From Toxorhynchites rutilus septentrionalis (taxonomy: Eukaryota > Arthropoda > Insecta > Diptera > Culicidae), in assembly GCF_029784135.1 (NCBI RefSeq), contig NC_073744.1, positions 70,606,593 through 70,670,592 of the forward strand: a stretch of DNA of 64,000 nucleotides, in the 5' to 3' direction. The position numbers and the translations under genes are program-made. Shown in pieces: positions 1 to 13,290 of the stretch; within the stretch, counting starts at the first letter, position 1; every line of letters begins with the position of its first letter. The notes beneath the pieces were generated by a model. That model saw only the letters and a list, made by a program, of their open reading frames with translations. It was not told where the DNA came from and made no database searches.

Positions 1-189
1 ATGGCATGCATAATAAAGTTTTGACAAGCAGATCTGGGCAAATTGGCAGAAATTAAGTCTTTTCTTATGCGGACACTTTGCACCACAGGTGGTCTGCCAT
101 GTTTGCTATAGGGTGATGTGTGATGTACCGAACAAGCAGTTGCTGGGCGTGATGAATTTTTATATACACTCTGTCCAACTTCTTCAAGA

Positions 190-665
190 CCAGGTGATGA
201 TCTTGCTGCTTTGTGTCATTGTAAACAAACATTGCTTCGATTTATATTCTAATGTGTAGGTTTTGGTGACTGCCATACACTGCATGATTTTCATATGTGT
301 GTGTGCAAGCGCTGAGCGTAAACCAAAGGTTTTGTATTTTTCATGTGTCAAGTTTCTATAAGACCAGTTACATTTTCCGTTGTTTTTATTGTTTTGGTCA
401 ATTAAATCTGGCAAATACCGAGGGGAATATCCTCACGGAGAGAGAAGAAAGACAAATCGATACGTTTCACCAAGAAAATGTTGATATCAGAGGAAAATGG
501 ACGATTCCATCAAGTAGTGCTCAATTATTTGGCGAATCCTCAAGAATACGGTAAGGAGCGAGTTTCACGTAAATCAAAGCTCTCTGACCGGGATGAGCGG
601 GAAATAGCTAAAACAGGTTCGAATACCTCAAAATCGCATGTGCAAATAAAGCAATATTTCAACTA
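190..665 (+). pseudogene. Tc1-like transposase N-terminal remnant (5' part of a dead Tc1 transposon)
   Basis: Two overlapping frames together read like the N-terminus of a Tc1-type transposase. At about 424-520 there is LTEREERQIDTFHQENV, the start of the first helix-turn-helix of the paired-like DNA-binding domain. From about 510 a second frame gives NYLANPQEYGKE then KLSDRDEREIAKT and SNTSKSHVQIK, the linker and second helix-turn-helix. A frameshift lies between them, and the catalytic DDE/D domain is absent. At 665 the element is cut by the insertion of a MITE. A second diverged copy lies at 55750-56320 and shares the upstream non-coding part (from about 190). It is non-functional. The family call rests on motif resemblance only. 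Confidence 0.6.
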
Positions 666-1291
666 CCGTTATGAATCATATATCGGACAACATCATATTT
701 CGGACACTTTGTTCTAAAATCTGCTTAATGCACTGATGATATAACTATAAAATTAATATCACAATTGCTTCTTTAGAGTAATCCCTTGGTTTCACTATCC
801 TTTCATTTGAGAACTACATTTGAATTATAACATAATCGGCAAAAATCCGACAACACTACTCACTATCGTATGTGTTTGACGTTTGCTTAGCGTGAGCACT
901 TAGAATTTACCCGAACATAAATATCTAAATTTCTCCCGTGTTTCATCAGTTCTCATCATCGTTAACAGTTTACTGTGATTGCTTGGTAAGTGTTTCGCAG
1001 TTGACTATAAAATATAGTCAAGTGTAATGTAATTTTCGTTCCGAAATTTGAATTCAAACAGTCCGAAATTTGATATAGTGTCCGAAGTTTGATTTTTATT
1101 CGCTTCATTTGAAAAGCATTTTATTCGATGATTTTTTTATGTTTTCGATCAAATAGGCACCAGAGTAGAAGGATAAGAAGCATATTGAACTAATTTATTA
1201 AAAAAATCAACCAAATAATACCTATGCATAAAGTTTAGATGTGTTTTCTGCATCATATGCCTCAAGCGTCCGAACGTCCGATTCAGAACGG
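666..1291 (+). mobile_element. 626-bp MITE with TA target duplication, copy 1 (inserted in the Tc1 remnant)
   Basis: The left end begins CCGTTATGAATCATAT and the right end closes ATTCAGAACGG. Both are flanked by TA (664-665 and 1292-1293), as for Tc1/mariner-class elements. The interior has no coding capacity and is rich in the phrase TTCGGACA. A nearly full-length copy in the opposite orientation lies at 12081-12710. The ends and the TA duplication are seen directly; assignment to Tc1/mariner-type MITEs is inference. Confidence 0.8.
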
Positions 1292-1293
1292 TA

Positions 1294-3000
1294 GGTATTT
1301 GTCCAATTACAAACACAACTCGAGAAATGCTTGTACTACGTTTTTAAGGTAATATATATAGTTACAATTTGGTAAGAAAACGGAATTTTATTTGCTTTTA
1401 TTTCAAGCACTTTTGCCCTTTTGCATTACTCTATGCAATTGAAATATTCAAAAATGGGACAAAATTTTTTCTCGATTTTTTACGAAAAATTATAACTCAA
1501 GAACTACAATACCTACACAATTCTGATCAGAAGATGAAATGTGGAAAAACGTTCAAATTTTCATAAAAAATACTAAAATTTAAAAATAGTAGAATCTGAG
1601 CCTAGAGGCACGGACGGAGGTTTGACGTAGGACTGTGATTGTTCAGAAAAGTTTTTTTTTAATGTAATTCATTTCATTGTTCAGAAATCTGTCAGTTTAA
1701 CTCTTTCGACACTCCAAATAGGAAGTTCAATTGTCTGACTGAAAATGATTAATGAATATCAGTTTGACACATAACAGGGTGGAATGGTAGATGAAGTATA
1801 TGTGAATCGGTAAACAAAAAAAATATATCGTCATTGATTACATTGAATATGAAGATTATGGGGAAGAAACAAAAAAAAGGTGGACATACTCACGAATTCG
1901 GTAAAATACACACGAAATCATGAAGTTGCTTTATTTTTAATGGATAGCTATGGTATGTGATTTCCTTCCATTGTCTTATTCTTATTATTAGTCTTATTCT
2001 AAGGCATCAGTAGCAGTAGATTTTTCGGTGAAATAATGCTCGTTCGCAGACATCACAACCAAAAAAATACATCAAAATCAAGTCGCATTGGTTCTACTGT
2101 TTAATCTATTATGGAAGGAATTGAATTATTGAGAATTATGATTATGGGTCATGAAAATTTTTATTATTTTATTAATTTCCGAACAAACTAATCAATCTTT
2201 AAATGATCGATTCGTATCCTGATATGCGGAGTAAGCGTTACGAATGTTGTCTTTTGCGTTGAATTTATGTGAATCTAGATTTTCCACAATGCTGCTGATG
2301 GGAAAAAAACTCCGTAACAGAGTGACAAAACATCGTAACGTTCTCAAGAATCACGATTTTGGCGGAAATCGTTCAGACGCATGTGCCATACTGACTTGCC
2401 AAACTTAATATACCATTTTTGTAAAATATGTTGTGAATATAACTTGAAAATCGTGTGTATTCTTACATTACCTTGCTGATATTCTACAGACTTTCTTAAA
2501 AAATACTGAGAGGGATGAACCACTGGGATTAATTTTCGTAAAGGGGAAAATTCAGCAAAAAAGGTTGAAAACCACTAAGTTAGCGAGTAAAATTCGATAA
2601 TTGTATTGATTTTCCGGCTCAATTGACGAACGATCGATCACTGTATGGGTGCTTTGATGAAATCTTGCATGAAATTTGATTGACATGAAAACTTGCATAT
2701 GATTACTTCAATAGTTTACATTCGAAAAAGATCTTACTAATTGGTTTGATAGAACAAATTATTGCACACAATTTTGTGTTGCATACTACATTTAAGGGAA
2801 CCAAGCTGAAAGAAGGAATGCATAATACATGATGTATATTTGCATTCGCTCGCATAACATACTCCTTTAATTCGTTAAATTACTCACTTGTTTTACTACT
2901 ATTTCCACTGTACAAATCACAGTTGAAAAAAATTGCTGGATAAATTCGTCGTCTAATAGTATATATTATAACATATATCGCAGTTACGACCTGTATATGA
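1294..3000. other. AT-rich non-coding stretch with an isolated copy of the GACGTAGGACT motif
   Basis: No credible reading frame. At 1621-1635 there is TTTGACGTAGGACTG, the left-end motif of the TGACGTAGGACTA-bounded element family seen from 18.7 kb on, but no matching right end nearby. The rest is unique-looking AT-rich DNA. Confidence 0.5.
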
Positions 3001-3004
3001 AAGC

Positions 3005-3310
3005 TGGTGGTAGTTTCATACCTGCATGCATTTTGTACATCGGAATGTTCCCCTAACACAGACTTCCAAATCAAGGAGTTGGGTAAATCAGCATTGCAAA
3101 ATATATGTAAGCTGCGGGTACTTTTGTGCTCACTTGAACTTTTGCAGACCGGAATATGTTTCCCCAACACGTACTTCGAAACTAAGGAATTCGAGAAATC
3201 GATATTTGTAGATACATGCAAGCCGCGATACTTTCATTATACCCCCATGCATTTTCGCACTCCGGAATGCATTTTGCCAACACCGACTACAAAAGCGGGT
3301 ACAAATACAA
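3005..3310. repeat. Diverged tandem repeat, unit about 95-100 bp
   Basis: Three degenerate units share CGGAAT(A/G)TGTTCCCC-like and CAAATCAAGGAGTTGGG-like blocks, each followed by AATCAGCATTGCAAAATATATG-like sequence. The units resemble the better-preserved arrays at 24130-24520 and 32490-32860, so this is probably an old fragment of the same repeat. Short open frames here are by-products of the repeat. Confidence 0.55.
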
Positions 3311-3977
3311 CGACTTAAAAGACTTAATTGGAAGATATTCATGTTGTGTGTCGGGGTTAGCCAACTAGTACACGAGCATGCAGACTTACCTTAAGCTATC
3401 CCAGGAGCGGTCTAGCAATTTAGAAATGCCTCACCGACGAGAACAGCTCGTTTTGGGGTTGTCTCTACCATTGAAGTCAAATGAATTTTTTGAGGTCGCG
3501 TTACGATTGACACTTGCGTCTCACAAGTAGATCGCTTTATTTGGCATCAACGATATATTAACGTTATTTTTGCGATCAATTTGAATCTATTTCACTCGTG
3601 TTTACTTTTCATTATGCACACAAACCTAACAATGTGGTGTTTATCCGGCGGTAACAGCACTCGCGTTGATGAGTCCGTCCAAATTTGTGTCCGTAGGTTC
3701 GGTGGTTGGAACAGTAGAGAGTGAGCCCTCTTTTTGAAGCTCTCCTGGAACCCTCCAAGTCTCACCATCGGAAGCTTTGTCAGCGTTAGGGACGAATGAC
3801 CTTTTTGGTTAAAGTCCCTTAAAAAACAAGAACAGAACAGATTTGTCAGCGTTTTTAAACGACGGCCTTAACGCATTTGCGTTTTGTGAGCGTTAGGTAG
3901 CGCACGGTGCTTCGATGGGCGATTTTTTAAAGAAAAACTTCTACTTTCCCTATCTCCTATTTATTTTTTATTTTCAA
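3311..3977. other. Non-coding interval between satellite fragment and Helitron
   Basis: AT-rich sequence without a supported gene or recognised repeat. It ends at the AT dinucleotide into which the Helitron appears to have inserted. Confidence 0.4.
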
Positions 3978-4467
3978 CTAGCTGAACCCGGTGCGAGCGT
4001 TGCTACGCTTAAAACTAAATGAATATAAATTTAATAAACGATTATGGTTGTATTTCGGAATGAGTTTTGTTAAAATTCGTTTGGTGATGTGTGGTTATGA
4101 TTATAGAGTTACATTTTTTTTTGTTTTTGTGTTTTTGTTTTATTTCTGTTAACGTAACTTCGTTGCCTCAGCAATTCTTTCTTAAATATCCTGAATATCT
4201 TATTCCTAAATATTTGTATTTTTAAATATTTTATTCTTTTATATATATATTTTTCATTTCTTCAAGCAATCCAGGTATGCTGTTGGATATCTTGTTACAC
4301 GGTTGATGATCAGTCTTGCTTCTCGGTGTTTCATGTACTCAGAACAACATGTATCTGCGTGTTTCTCTCAGTCTACTAAACCGAATGTGCTTCTGCGTGT
4401 TGAAATCGGTTGTTTTCTCTTCTGCTCGGTGATCACTGGATTCAGCATAGTTTTTCTAGTAACTTTT

Positions 4468-7400
4468 TCACTGTAGTGCTTTGGGATATGTTATATTCGG
4501 GTTTCCCACGCGGGAGCAAGCGACATACAGTTGTCCATGGGAAAAACATGGCTGTTCGAGATCCAATCCGTAAACTTCAAGTGACTGCCCCTGAGCCTTG
4601 TTGATCGTCATGGCAAACGCCAATCTTACCGGGAACTGCAGCCGCTTAAAATCGAACGGCATATCTGTTGGGATCATTGGGATACGTGGTAGCAAAACAT
4701 CCTCTCCTTTGTAATTGCCGTTTAAAATGGTTGCCTCAGTGATATTATCCATCATCCGTTTCACAGCGAGCCGAGTGCCGTTGCAAAGCCGCGGGGGATT
4801 TATGTTGCGTAAAAGTATTATAGGAACGCCAACTTTCAATTTCAGCTCATGTGGCGGCAAACCGGGTAAATCAAGTGAGTTAAGGAATTCTGTCGGATAG
4901 TTCACCACTTCGTCAGTATTCGTTACTGTATCTATGGATTTGTAGATCCTCTCATTTCCTTCTATTACATCCTGAATGCTGCAATTGATTGTGTTAACGT
5001 CTTGGTTTTTTGGTGCAAGGATCGCTCGTACGCTCAGCTACTGGTGATTTTTATGGTTATGTGCGATATCTGGAAATACTTTCGATGTGAGCTGGTCTTT
5101 GGTGGCTACAATTTCACAGAAATCCGCTGGAAATGTTATACACTTAGTTGTTTCATCTATGGGCATTTTTCCATTTCCGATGTCTAGGAGTTGTTTTGCA
5201 AATCGTTCAGCGGATGTGTCATTAATTAATGACACATCCGCAGGATTGGACCAGCTAATTAGCTGTACTCGCATATTGGTTTTTAAGCTCAGTTTCTGAA
5301 CATACGGCCATAGTACTGAAGACTTCAATCAGGCGTGCAATTCATCCACTGGAGTTGACCGTTGGATCACTGGTAAAGTTTGACGGAAATCGCCAGACAG
5401 CAAAATTAGAGCACCACCAAAAAGCTCGTTGTTTCCTCGGAAGTCTTTAAGAGTTCTGTTCAGCGCTTCCAGAGCTTTTCTGTGCGTCATGGTACATTCG
5501 TCCCATATGATGATCTCGCATGTACCTAATATGTTTCCCATACCCGAGCTTTTGCTTATGTTGCAAGTTGGTGCTTCGTTGATCTGCAGATTGAGTGGTA
5601 GCTTTAATGCAGAGTGTGCAGTTCTGCCTCCAGCGAGCAGAGTTGCAGCAATGCCAGTCGAGGCGATCGCTACCGCAATTTTGTGTTCTGCTCGTAATGT
5701 TGCCAGAATGAGTGAAACCAAGAATGTCTTGCCGGTACCTCCGGGCGCATCGAGAAAAAAGAAACCTCCACTCCGCTCCGAAATTGCACTCATTATAGTG
5801 TCGTACACAGCGCGCTGCTCTATATTCATGTTTCGAATATTTGACTCAACAAATGATGCCAACTCCTCCGTATCATAAACTGTTTCCTGTCTCAGGTCAC
5901 GATCGAGAATGTTATTTGAATCTCGAATCGGTGCTGGCATACCCACCTGGGGCAGTAATTTGTTAGCGATATTCAAACATGCATCCTCAATCGCAATCAA
6001 TGCCTCGTTGTAGATGTTTTGGCCGAATGGAATCTCTGGATTTTGATTTTCTGATCTTACACGATGCAAGATGTCATCACTCATGGCATCTTTGTGTTTT
6101 TCCCAGAGCTCCTCAGGATTGGACGGAGAGCAGGTCGTCAATATGATCGCGAACAACGTACGAATTTGCTGCGGTCGAGCTGTATCTGCGGCGTCAGTGA
6201 GTACAATGTCCCAATGAGCATCGTTTTCTAGCAGATTCAATTTTTGACATGCTTCGCGAAAAGTAGCACATATTTGGCCGTTTACTGTTTTTAAATCGTT
6301 GAAGGTTGTCGGTCCTCGGACGTTTATGAATAACAACCTTAGATAGAAACATTCCGAGTTGGTGGGGTGCACAGTATACACGCGTCCTAATGCATCGGTT
6401 GCATATATATTTGAATGCCCGGTTACTGCTTTACCTTTCTTGCGACGCTGGAACTTTTTCATTGACGCATTCCACGTGTAGTATGTTGGCACCTCGGAGT
6501 AAAGTAGAGTTTTTGCGAAAGTATCTTCCTGGCACAATAAGAAGTAGGCAGTCAATGTCGTTTGAGGTGGTGATAACGCTCGCTCACGGGCAGTATTTGC
6601 AGTAAAATACACACGTTGCCCATTCTCCAAGTGCACTGCTAAGTGGGTAACCGTTGGATGTCGTTCATGGATCGGGAAAGATAATATGCGCCATACTGCT
6701 TCGTTGCTACTGATGTAGCGCCCCAGCTGGTATTGCTCGATTTCGTCGGAAGGTCGAGATACATTCCTAATCTCAAAAATAGCCATATCGCTGCCCTTGT
6801 TGACGTATTTAGTTATGTATTTTATGGATTTCACCGATTTGCAGAATTCAACATTTATGTGAGCTCTGAACGTTTTTGAGAGCAACGGTGAGTAAGGCAC
6901 GATCCAACGATTATCAATGTCAATGCGCCCGCTGACTGTGGCAGTTCGGCCACCATCTTCCGGTGATCGCCGACGATACAATGGGTAACCGTCATTGCCG
7001 CTGATTGTTTCTACAACGAAGGATTTCGGAAATCTTTTCGTGCATTTTCCATCTGCCATGCATGGTGAATTCACGTTCAGTGTGCCACATGGACCATGAA
7101 CCATGTTATTGATGACAACATCAAAAAGGTCCGGGTCAAGCTCTCTGCCTGGAATTTCAGCTGAGATGACTTGATCGATTTGATCTGGTGTAATTTTAAC
7201 CATAAGCCAGATTAAGATGTGTGCGTGTGGCAATCCTCTTTTCTGCCACTCAACGGAATACATCTAGCAACGTGTTTCGCCGAAGACGTGATGTTTAACG
7301 ATGTAGTTCATTAGCATTTTAAGCTTCTGCCTGAATACGCGCGCAGTGATGTCGTGACGATCTGTTGTTGACTGACCGGCGATTAGAAGTTCTTTTATCT

Positions 7401-9016
7401 CGACCCACCTTGGATTGCACGTGAAGGTGATGAATAGATAAGGTCGACACGACACGGACATATGCACGGACATATGTCATGGCATCTTGCGCATACTCAT
7501 GCATGTGCCGTGGACTTCCGGTGAAAGTTGCTGGTAGTATAAACGTTTTTCCCAACTGATTGGGATCGATATTAGCATCGTTGTTGATCGCATCACGTAG
7601 ATGAATATATTCCTCCGAGCGTAACCTGCTTTGGTTGAGTCTGATGTAGAGAAGCCTTTCAGATTCAATTTTTGCGTACATGTCAACAATGTATTGATGA
7701 AACAGCGCTCGACATTTCAAAAGATGGTTATCAGTATTTTGGCGAATCATCAATCGATACGCGTAATAATTCATGGCGCTGACTTTTTTGTTTGTTTCCA
7801 TTTTGTAACCATCTTCTCCCTGCCAGAACAGGATTGGATACTGTAATCCATCGTAACACCGATGGGTCTCTGAGATGAACTGTACGTCTCCTCCTCTACG
7901 ATGCAAGACGATATCACGCTGCTCAAATCCTTCCCCAACTACGACGATCGCGACTTCGTCGATTGTTGGTGCGTTGTATTGTCGCTCATGTTGTCCAACT
8001 GGTGTTTTGTCAGCCTTTATCACAACAACATAGTCATCCGTTGGCATTTGATCGAGAGCAGTTTTGAACAGCTTCACCAATTCGTTATGGCGTTGGAAGA
8101 AAATTTCTAGTTCGGCAACGATTTCTCTATCCGTAGTCCTAATGTAACGACATCGTTGATCTGTTTGTTCCTCAATGTTTCCCATGAAATAAATTTGAAG
8201 AAACGTGTGCTCTGTATCTGGCATTGGTAATAGCGATCGTGCCTGGTGGTAAATTTGGCCTTGTATTTTGAATGTTGGCATAAAATTGTCGCGCACAATT
8301 TTATCTGCCCCGAAGGACGTCATTTGGAAACAGGAATTGTACTTGCGAATGTTTCGTAAGAAATCTTTCGATTTTCTTGTGGCACCTGGCACCAAAGATG
8401 ATAGCGGTTCGGGAGGTGTAGACAATTCCGAAAGTTTCACTTTGCCACTCGCGCAGCACATTCCAGGTGACTCATTAGCAAATTTGAGGGCATTGCAGTG
8501 TAGACACAATTTATCCATATTCCCAATAACCACATTTGGATGAAGATGGTAATCACTATCAGGATCGTAACGAAATGCTACATGCTTCAAGTCAGCGTGC
8601 GGAGTTCTTCTAGCATGGCGCTCTCGGTTGGCATTGAGCCTTGCTTCTCGGTTCTTACTGGTTTCAGTGGATCGCACTTCAGCGTGACGCTCTCGATCGG
8701 ATCGTTGTCTTGTTGTTCGGTGTTCACTGGACTCATAGGAACGCGCCTCTGTATGGTGTTGTCGGTCGATATTAAGCCTTGCTTCTCGGTTCTCACTTGA
8801 TTCAGCGGATCGCGCTTCAGCGTGGCGCGCTCGGTCGGATTGTTGTCTTGTTGTTCGGCGTTCACTGGACTCAGCGGATAGCGCTCCAGCGTGGCGCTCT
8901 CGGTCGGACGCCAATCTTTCATCTCTTTGCTCACTCGTCTTTGAGGCTCGCGCTAGTTTAAACTTTTTAACTCTAGGTGTAGACCTACCGATCGCTGTTC
9001 TTTTTTTAGGAGGCAT
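4468..9016 (-). pseudogene. Helitron Rep/Pif1-helicase transposase, about 1,500 codons, with one frameshift and three stops
   Basis: This is the rolling-circle replication initiator fused to a Pif1-type 5'-3' helicase. The N-terminus (9016-7475) carries four or five Arg/Glu/Ser-rich repeats of about 24 residues, a Cys-rich motif (CLHCNAL...MCCASGKVKL) and the start of the Helitron-like N domain. A frameshift near 7470 coincides with a tandem duplication of ACGGACATATG. The frame then runs from 7473 to 4468 interrupted only by TAG 7264-7266, TGA 5329-5331 and TAG 5038-5040. The HUH motif is GLPHAHILIW, and the two catalytic tyrosines lie in YITKYVNKG. Walker A is APGGTGKT and Walker B IIIWDEC. 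Helicase motifs continue to AFAMTINKAQGQSLEVYGLDL and VACSRVGNPNI before the stop. Length and domain order fit full Helitron proteins; the low number of lesions suggests recent death. Confidence 0.9.
5210..5241. repeat. Perfect 32-bp palindrome inside the Helitron helicase
   Basis: GCGGATGTGTCATTAA is followed immediately by its exact reverse complement. Both strands therefore encode the same peptide, ADVSLINDTSA, in opposite directions. It lies in the helicase part of the Helitron pseudogene. Confidence 0.9.
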
Positions 9017-9087
9017 TCTTTATCGTATATATTTTTCAAAACACTTTTTTCTTTCTATGAATTCAGACTCTCGTTTCTTTCCCCTGG

Positions 9088-9424
9088 AATAGTAAGAATA
9101 AATTCCGACATTCTTAATCGGTTATGGCTAGAAAAATGTTAAATTAATAATAAAGGGGCGCTTCATCCGTAAAAATTTGACCACTGATGCCCGAATCGTG
9201 TCCACACTCACCTGCGGAAACTGTTAAGGGACTCTCGTTTATTTCTCTCTCGTTTATTTCTCTCTCGTTTCTTCTCTCTCGAATAGTAAGAAAATATTCC
9301 GATATTCTTAATCGATTATGGCTAGAAAAATGTTAAATTAATAATAAAGGGGCGCTTTATCCGTCAAAATTCTACCACTGATGGCCGAATCGTGTCCACA
9401 CTCACCTGCGGAAACTGTTGAGGG
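9088..9424. repeat. Direct repeat, two copies of about 139 bp
   Basis: Copies at about 9088-9226 and 9285-9424 share AATAATAAAGGGGCGCTT and GAATCGTGTCCACACTCACC. Between them is a short CTCTCGTTTATTTCT microsatellite. The block lies just upstream (in minus-strand terms) of the Helitron start codon. It may be Helitron 5' untranslated sequence or the end of a neighbouring LTR-type element. Confidence 0.75.
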
Positions 9425-9990
9425 AGGACCGATAAGCAACAATCGGTCACGTGCTTCACGGTAGGAATTCCCTTAATTCCTCACTACTGGACACTTTCTC
9501 CACAAAAACACTCAAACACCAGTTTTACGCTATAAACTAATTTATTTGAAGTATTTATTAAGCTAATATTAATTTTAAAGTAACAAATAATTCTAATTTG
9601 CAGGATAGTTTAGTTTTCCAATCGTTTCAATCCAGTTTCTGCACGCGTCTGCTCACGCCTTTCAGAAATTTTCACGCCAATTCAGCATACTGCGATGCGT
9701 GTTGACCGTTGTCTCGACCAGTGTTGTAAACGGTCGACATTTCTCTCAACCATCACATACCGCCCTTGCTCAAGAGTTACGGCTCAATATGTATTGCGAA
9801 TGTAACCAAGAATGCATTGCTCGGTTCTAACAGTCACATCAGAAATAAACACACAGCCGCAAACACGACTATCAATTGAACGTTTATATGTTTTCTCTTT
9901 CTGTCGACCGTACCCAGAAGAGCGATGAAAATATGCTATTTCCATTCTACCATTCGTGCTCATAACCATCCCTCAATTCCGGCTAATATG
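9425..9990. other. Possible solo LTR or transposon 5' flank, minus strand
   Basis: On the minus strand this interval begins TGTGATGGTTGAG (near 9754) after a purine-rich run, contains AATAAA-like sequence, and runs into the duplicated block at 9424. That is compatible with an LTR, but no second LTR, primer-binding site or gag/pol sequence was found. Confidence 0.25.
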
Positions 9991-9995
9991 ACTAT

Positions 9996-10023
9996 AGTTT
10001 TAATGTCATTTGACATTAAAACT
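9996..10023. repeat. 28-bp inverted repeat (hairpin)
   Basis: AGTTTTAATGTCA, two T, then TGACATTAAAACT: 13-bp perfect arms. No associated gene. Confidence 0.85.
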
Positions 10024-10084
10024 GCAGTGGTGTGCATTCTTTTTCTCCCTTTATTCTGCATTCAAGCGTAGCTGCACATATACA

Positions 10085-10903
<819 letters not shown>

Positions 10904-12078
10904 TTTAATATATTTTCTTAAATGTCACTTGTTACAATATCGTCAACTCACTGAACTTCTACGCATACCGTTTGATGATTAGTTAGTTGTTGATAATCAA
11001 CGTACATGTCAAATTTAAAACTGAGTGCCTTAAGTGTATCAAATCAAGTAAATTTGTGGTTAGAAAAGTACGTACACTTGGGAGATGCAATAACATCAGA
11101 GAGAAATATAAAATACATTGATCGTTTGACAACTCTTCCGTTCACATATTTTGCAAGTCCACGATAAATTAATGAAATGACTAAAGGCCCATTTATACGT
11201 TGCTAGTAGCTGATCTGACAGTGAGCAGCTACTGGGCCGATGAACTCGCTTGACAATTGGTTGACTCGCCTTGTCCGTTAACACAGTGTGAGCTGCTGAC
11301 GAGAAACTAGGTACTACATCATTGGCTTACCAGGTGAAATAAGAAAAAACGACATTGATGTACCTTTCTTTCGGAATATCGTTCAGATTGTTGTCGATAT
11401 TTTTTAGAATCTCGAAAGCATCCATAGCTGAGTTAATTTCGGAAGTATGTGATGCTATAAATGACAGTCTAGAACATTTTTTAAAATTTTATTTATTTCG
11501 TCTTGCCAGCAGCTTCGTCTACCAATTTGTGAAATGAAAATGATAGTAGATGTAGATAGTCAAAAATGTACTTTTTTTTAAATCGAATATGTATTTTGTT
11601 TCTTAGAACAATACTTTTATTGCAAGTTGTTAGTGAATTTTAAATGAAAATTATGTCTGGTAATGATTCTTTATTAGGGATTCTCAAGAAAACTATCTCA
11701 AAATGAAAACGTGCCCCACCAGCGTGCAACACGAAATAACAACGATTACGTTTAGAAACAATGAGGATTTTATTAGTTTTTCCAATAATTTTCAAGTCTA
11801 TGAATATCTTCGCATATTTTCAAATATCTTAAAAATAGAGACATTTCTTTACATTTGACATCCCTAATTCGAGCGCTAAATTCTGTTTTTGACGTTTTGA
11901 GGGATGCGAGTGCGAGTAAATTCAAAAAACTTTGAAGTAGTTTGCACGCCGGATTACACATGACACTAACTGGCATGATGTGTTCACACGGTGTGAGTAG
12001 CTGCACTGCAGTAACTGACTAGACCGACTCGTATGTTTACTCGCACCGTCTGAATCCGGCTTAAGCCGCCATGCTATT
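10904..12078. other. Non-coding interval
   Basis: No gene supported. GC content rises slightly around 11200-11300 and 11900-12060. Nothing else recognised. Confidence 0.4.
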
Positions 12079-12080
12079 TA

Positions 12081-12710
12081 CCGTTCTGAATCATATTTCG
12101 GACGCTTAAGGCATATGATGCAGAAAACAGATCTAACCTTTATGCACAAGTATTATTTGGTTGATATTTTTAATAAATTAGTTCAATATGCTTTTAAGCT
12201 TTCTACTTTGGTACCTATTTGATTGAAAACATAAAAAAAAATCATCGAATAAAATGCTTTTCAAATGAAGAATCAAACTTCGGACACTAAATCAAATTTC
12301 GGACAGATTGAATTCAAATTTCGGACACTTTATTTTGTCATTTTTGGACGAAAATTACATTACACTTGATTATATGTTATAGTAAACTGCGGAACACTTA
12401 CCAAGCAATCACAGTAAACTGTTAACGATGATGAGAACTGATGAAACACGGGAGAAATTTAAATCTTTATGATCGGGTAAATTCTAAGTACTCACGCTAA
12501 GGAAACGTCAAAGACAAACGATAATGAGTAGTGTTGTTAGATTTCTGCCGATTATGTTATAATTCAAATGTAGTTCTCATGTGAAATGATAGTGAAACCA
12601 AGGGATTACTCTAAAGAAGCAATTGTGATATTAATTTTATAGTTATATCATCAAGGCATTAAGCATTTCAAGATATTAGAACAAAGTGTCCGAAATATGA
12701 TTCAGAACGG
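12081..12710 (-). mobile_element. 630-bp MITE with TA target duplication, copy 2
   Basis: Terminal inverted repeats of about 25 bp begin CCGTTCTGAATCATATTTCG at the left and end in the complementary CATATGATTC-type sequence closing CAGAACGG at 12710, flanked by TA (12079-12080, 12711-12712). The interior is an inverted, roughly 90% similar copy of 666-1291. Shared blocks include TTAACGATGATGAGAACTGA. Non-coding. Confidence 0.88.
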
Positions 12711-13090
12711 TACATGATTATTCCATCGTCGTCGACGATTTTGTTTCGACTGGTTTTTGGTAATTTTTGTTTGTCGCTTCGCCTACTCGTACGGAAATGG
12801 ATCCCGGGGAAACCAAAACTGTCTGAAACATAAAATTGACACAATTTCGAAATGCAAAGTAATGCACGCAAACGTTAGCTGTCTAAAACTACTGATTGAC
12901 ATTCCATTTCATTTTTATTGTGAGAATAGTGTACTCCGCTACTAATCCGAAATATCGGAACGGCCTCCAGTGTTGATCTCATCATTATCGTATAGCTCGT
13001 ATAGCCGTATGACTCGGGAAACATATTGATGTACTCATCGTCGACGCCACAAAACTATCTAAAACTTAAAATAAGAAATATTTCAGACCG

Positions 13091-13290
13091 TTCGGCTTCC
13101 GTGGCCGAGTGGTTATCATATTGTGCCAGAAGCTTCGAGTTCGATTCTCGCTTTGAACGTGGAATTTTTCGTCAAAATAATTTCTTCCGACTTCACTGAA
13201 ACACCCGTATTCTCAGACTTGCGTGTCGATTTTTATTATAGCCTGTTATTTGGCTTAGAAAACTTAACCAAATTCTAATGATAATCCGTT
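13091..13290 (+). mobile_element. tRNA-derived SINE, possible Ser/Leu tRNA ancestry
   Basis: An A box TGGCCGAGTGG and a B box GTTCGATTC lie about 40 bp apart in tRNA-like arrangement, starting from GGCTTCCGTGGCCGAGTGG. The sequence between them does not fold as a clean tRNA, and the region continues into an AT-rich body. It therefore looks like a SINE head, not a tRNA gene. The 3' end and target duplications were not resolved. Confidence 0.5.

Larger units (their letters stand above)
3978..9016 (-). mobile_element. Autonomous-type Helitron, recently degraded (5' end unresolved)
   Basis: On the minus strand the element ends in CTAG (3978-3981) followed by T, the expected 3' terminus and AT target of a Helitron. 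A 5-bp stem with a 4-nt loop (AGCGT-AGCA-ACGCT on the minus strand, 3996-4009) sits 14 nt before the CTAG, which is the standard Helitron subterminal hairpin. The coding part, 9016 down to 4468, encodes the Rep/helicase protein described separately. The 5' TC end could not be placed; it lies above 9016, possibly beyond the duplicated block at 9088-9424. Confidence 0.85.

Noticed and set aside
8540..8961. Open frames on both strands in the Arg/Glu/Ser repeat zone of the Helitron N-terminus
   Set aside because: Shadows of the tandem 24-residue coding repeat on the minus strand.
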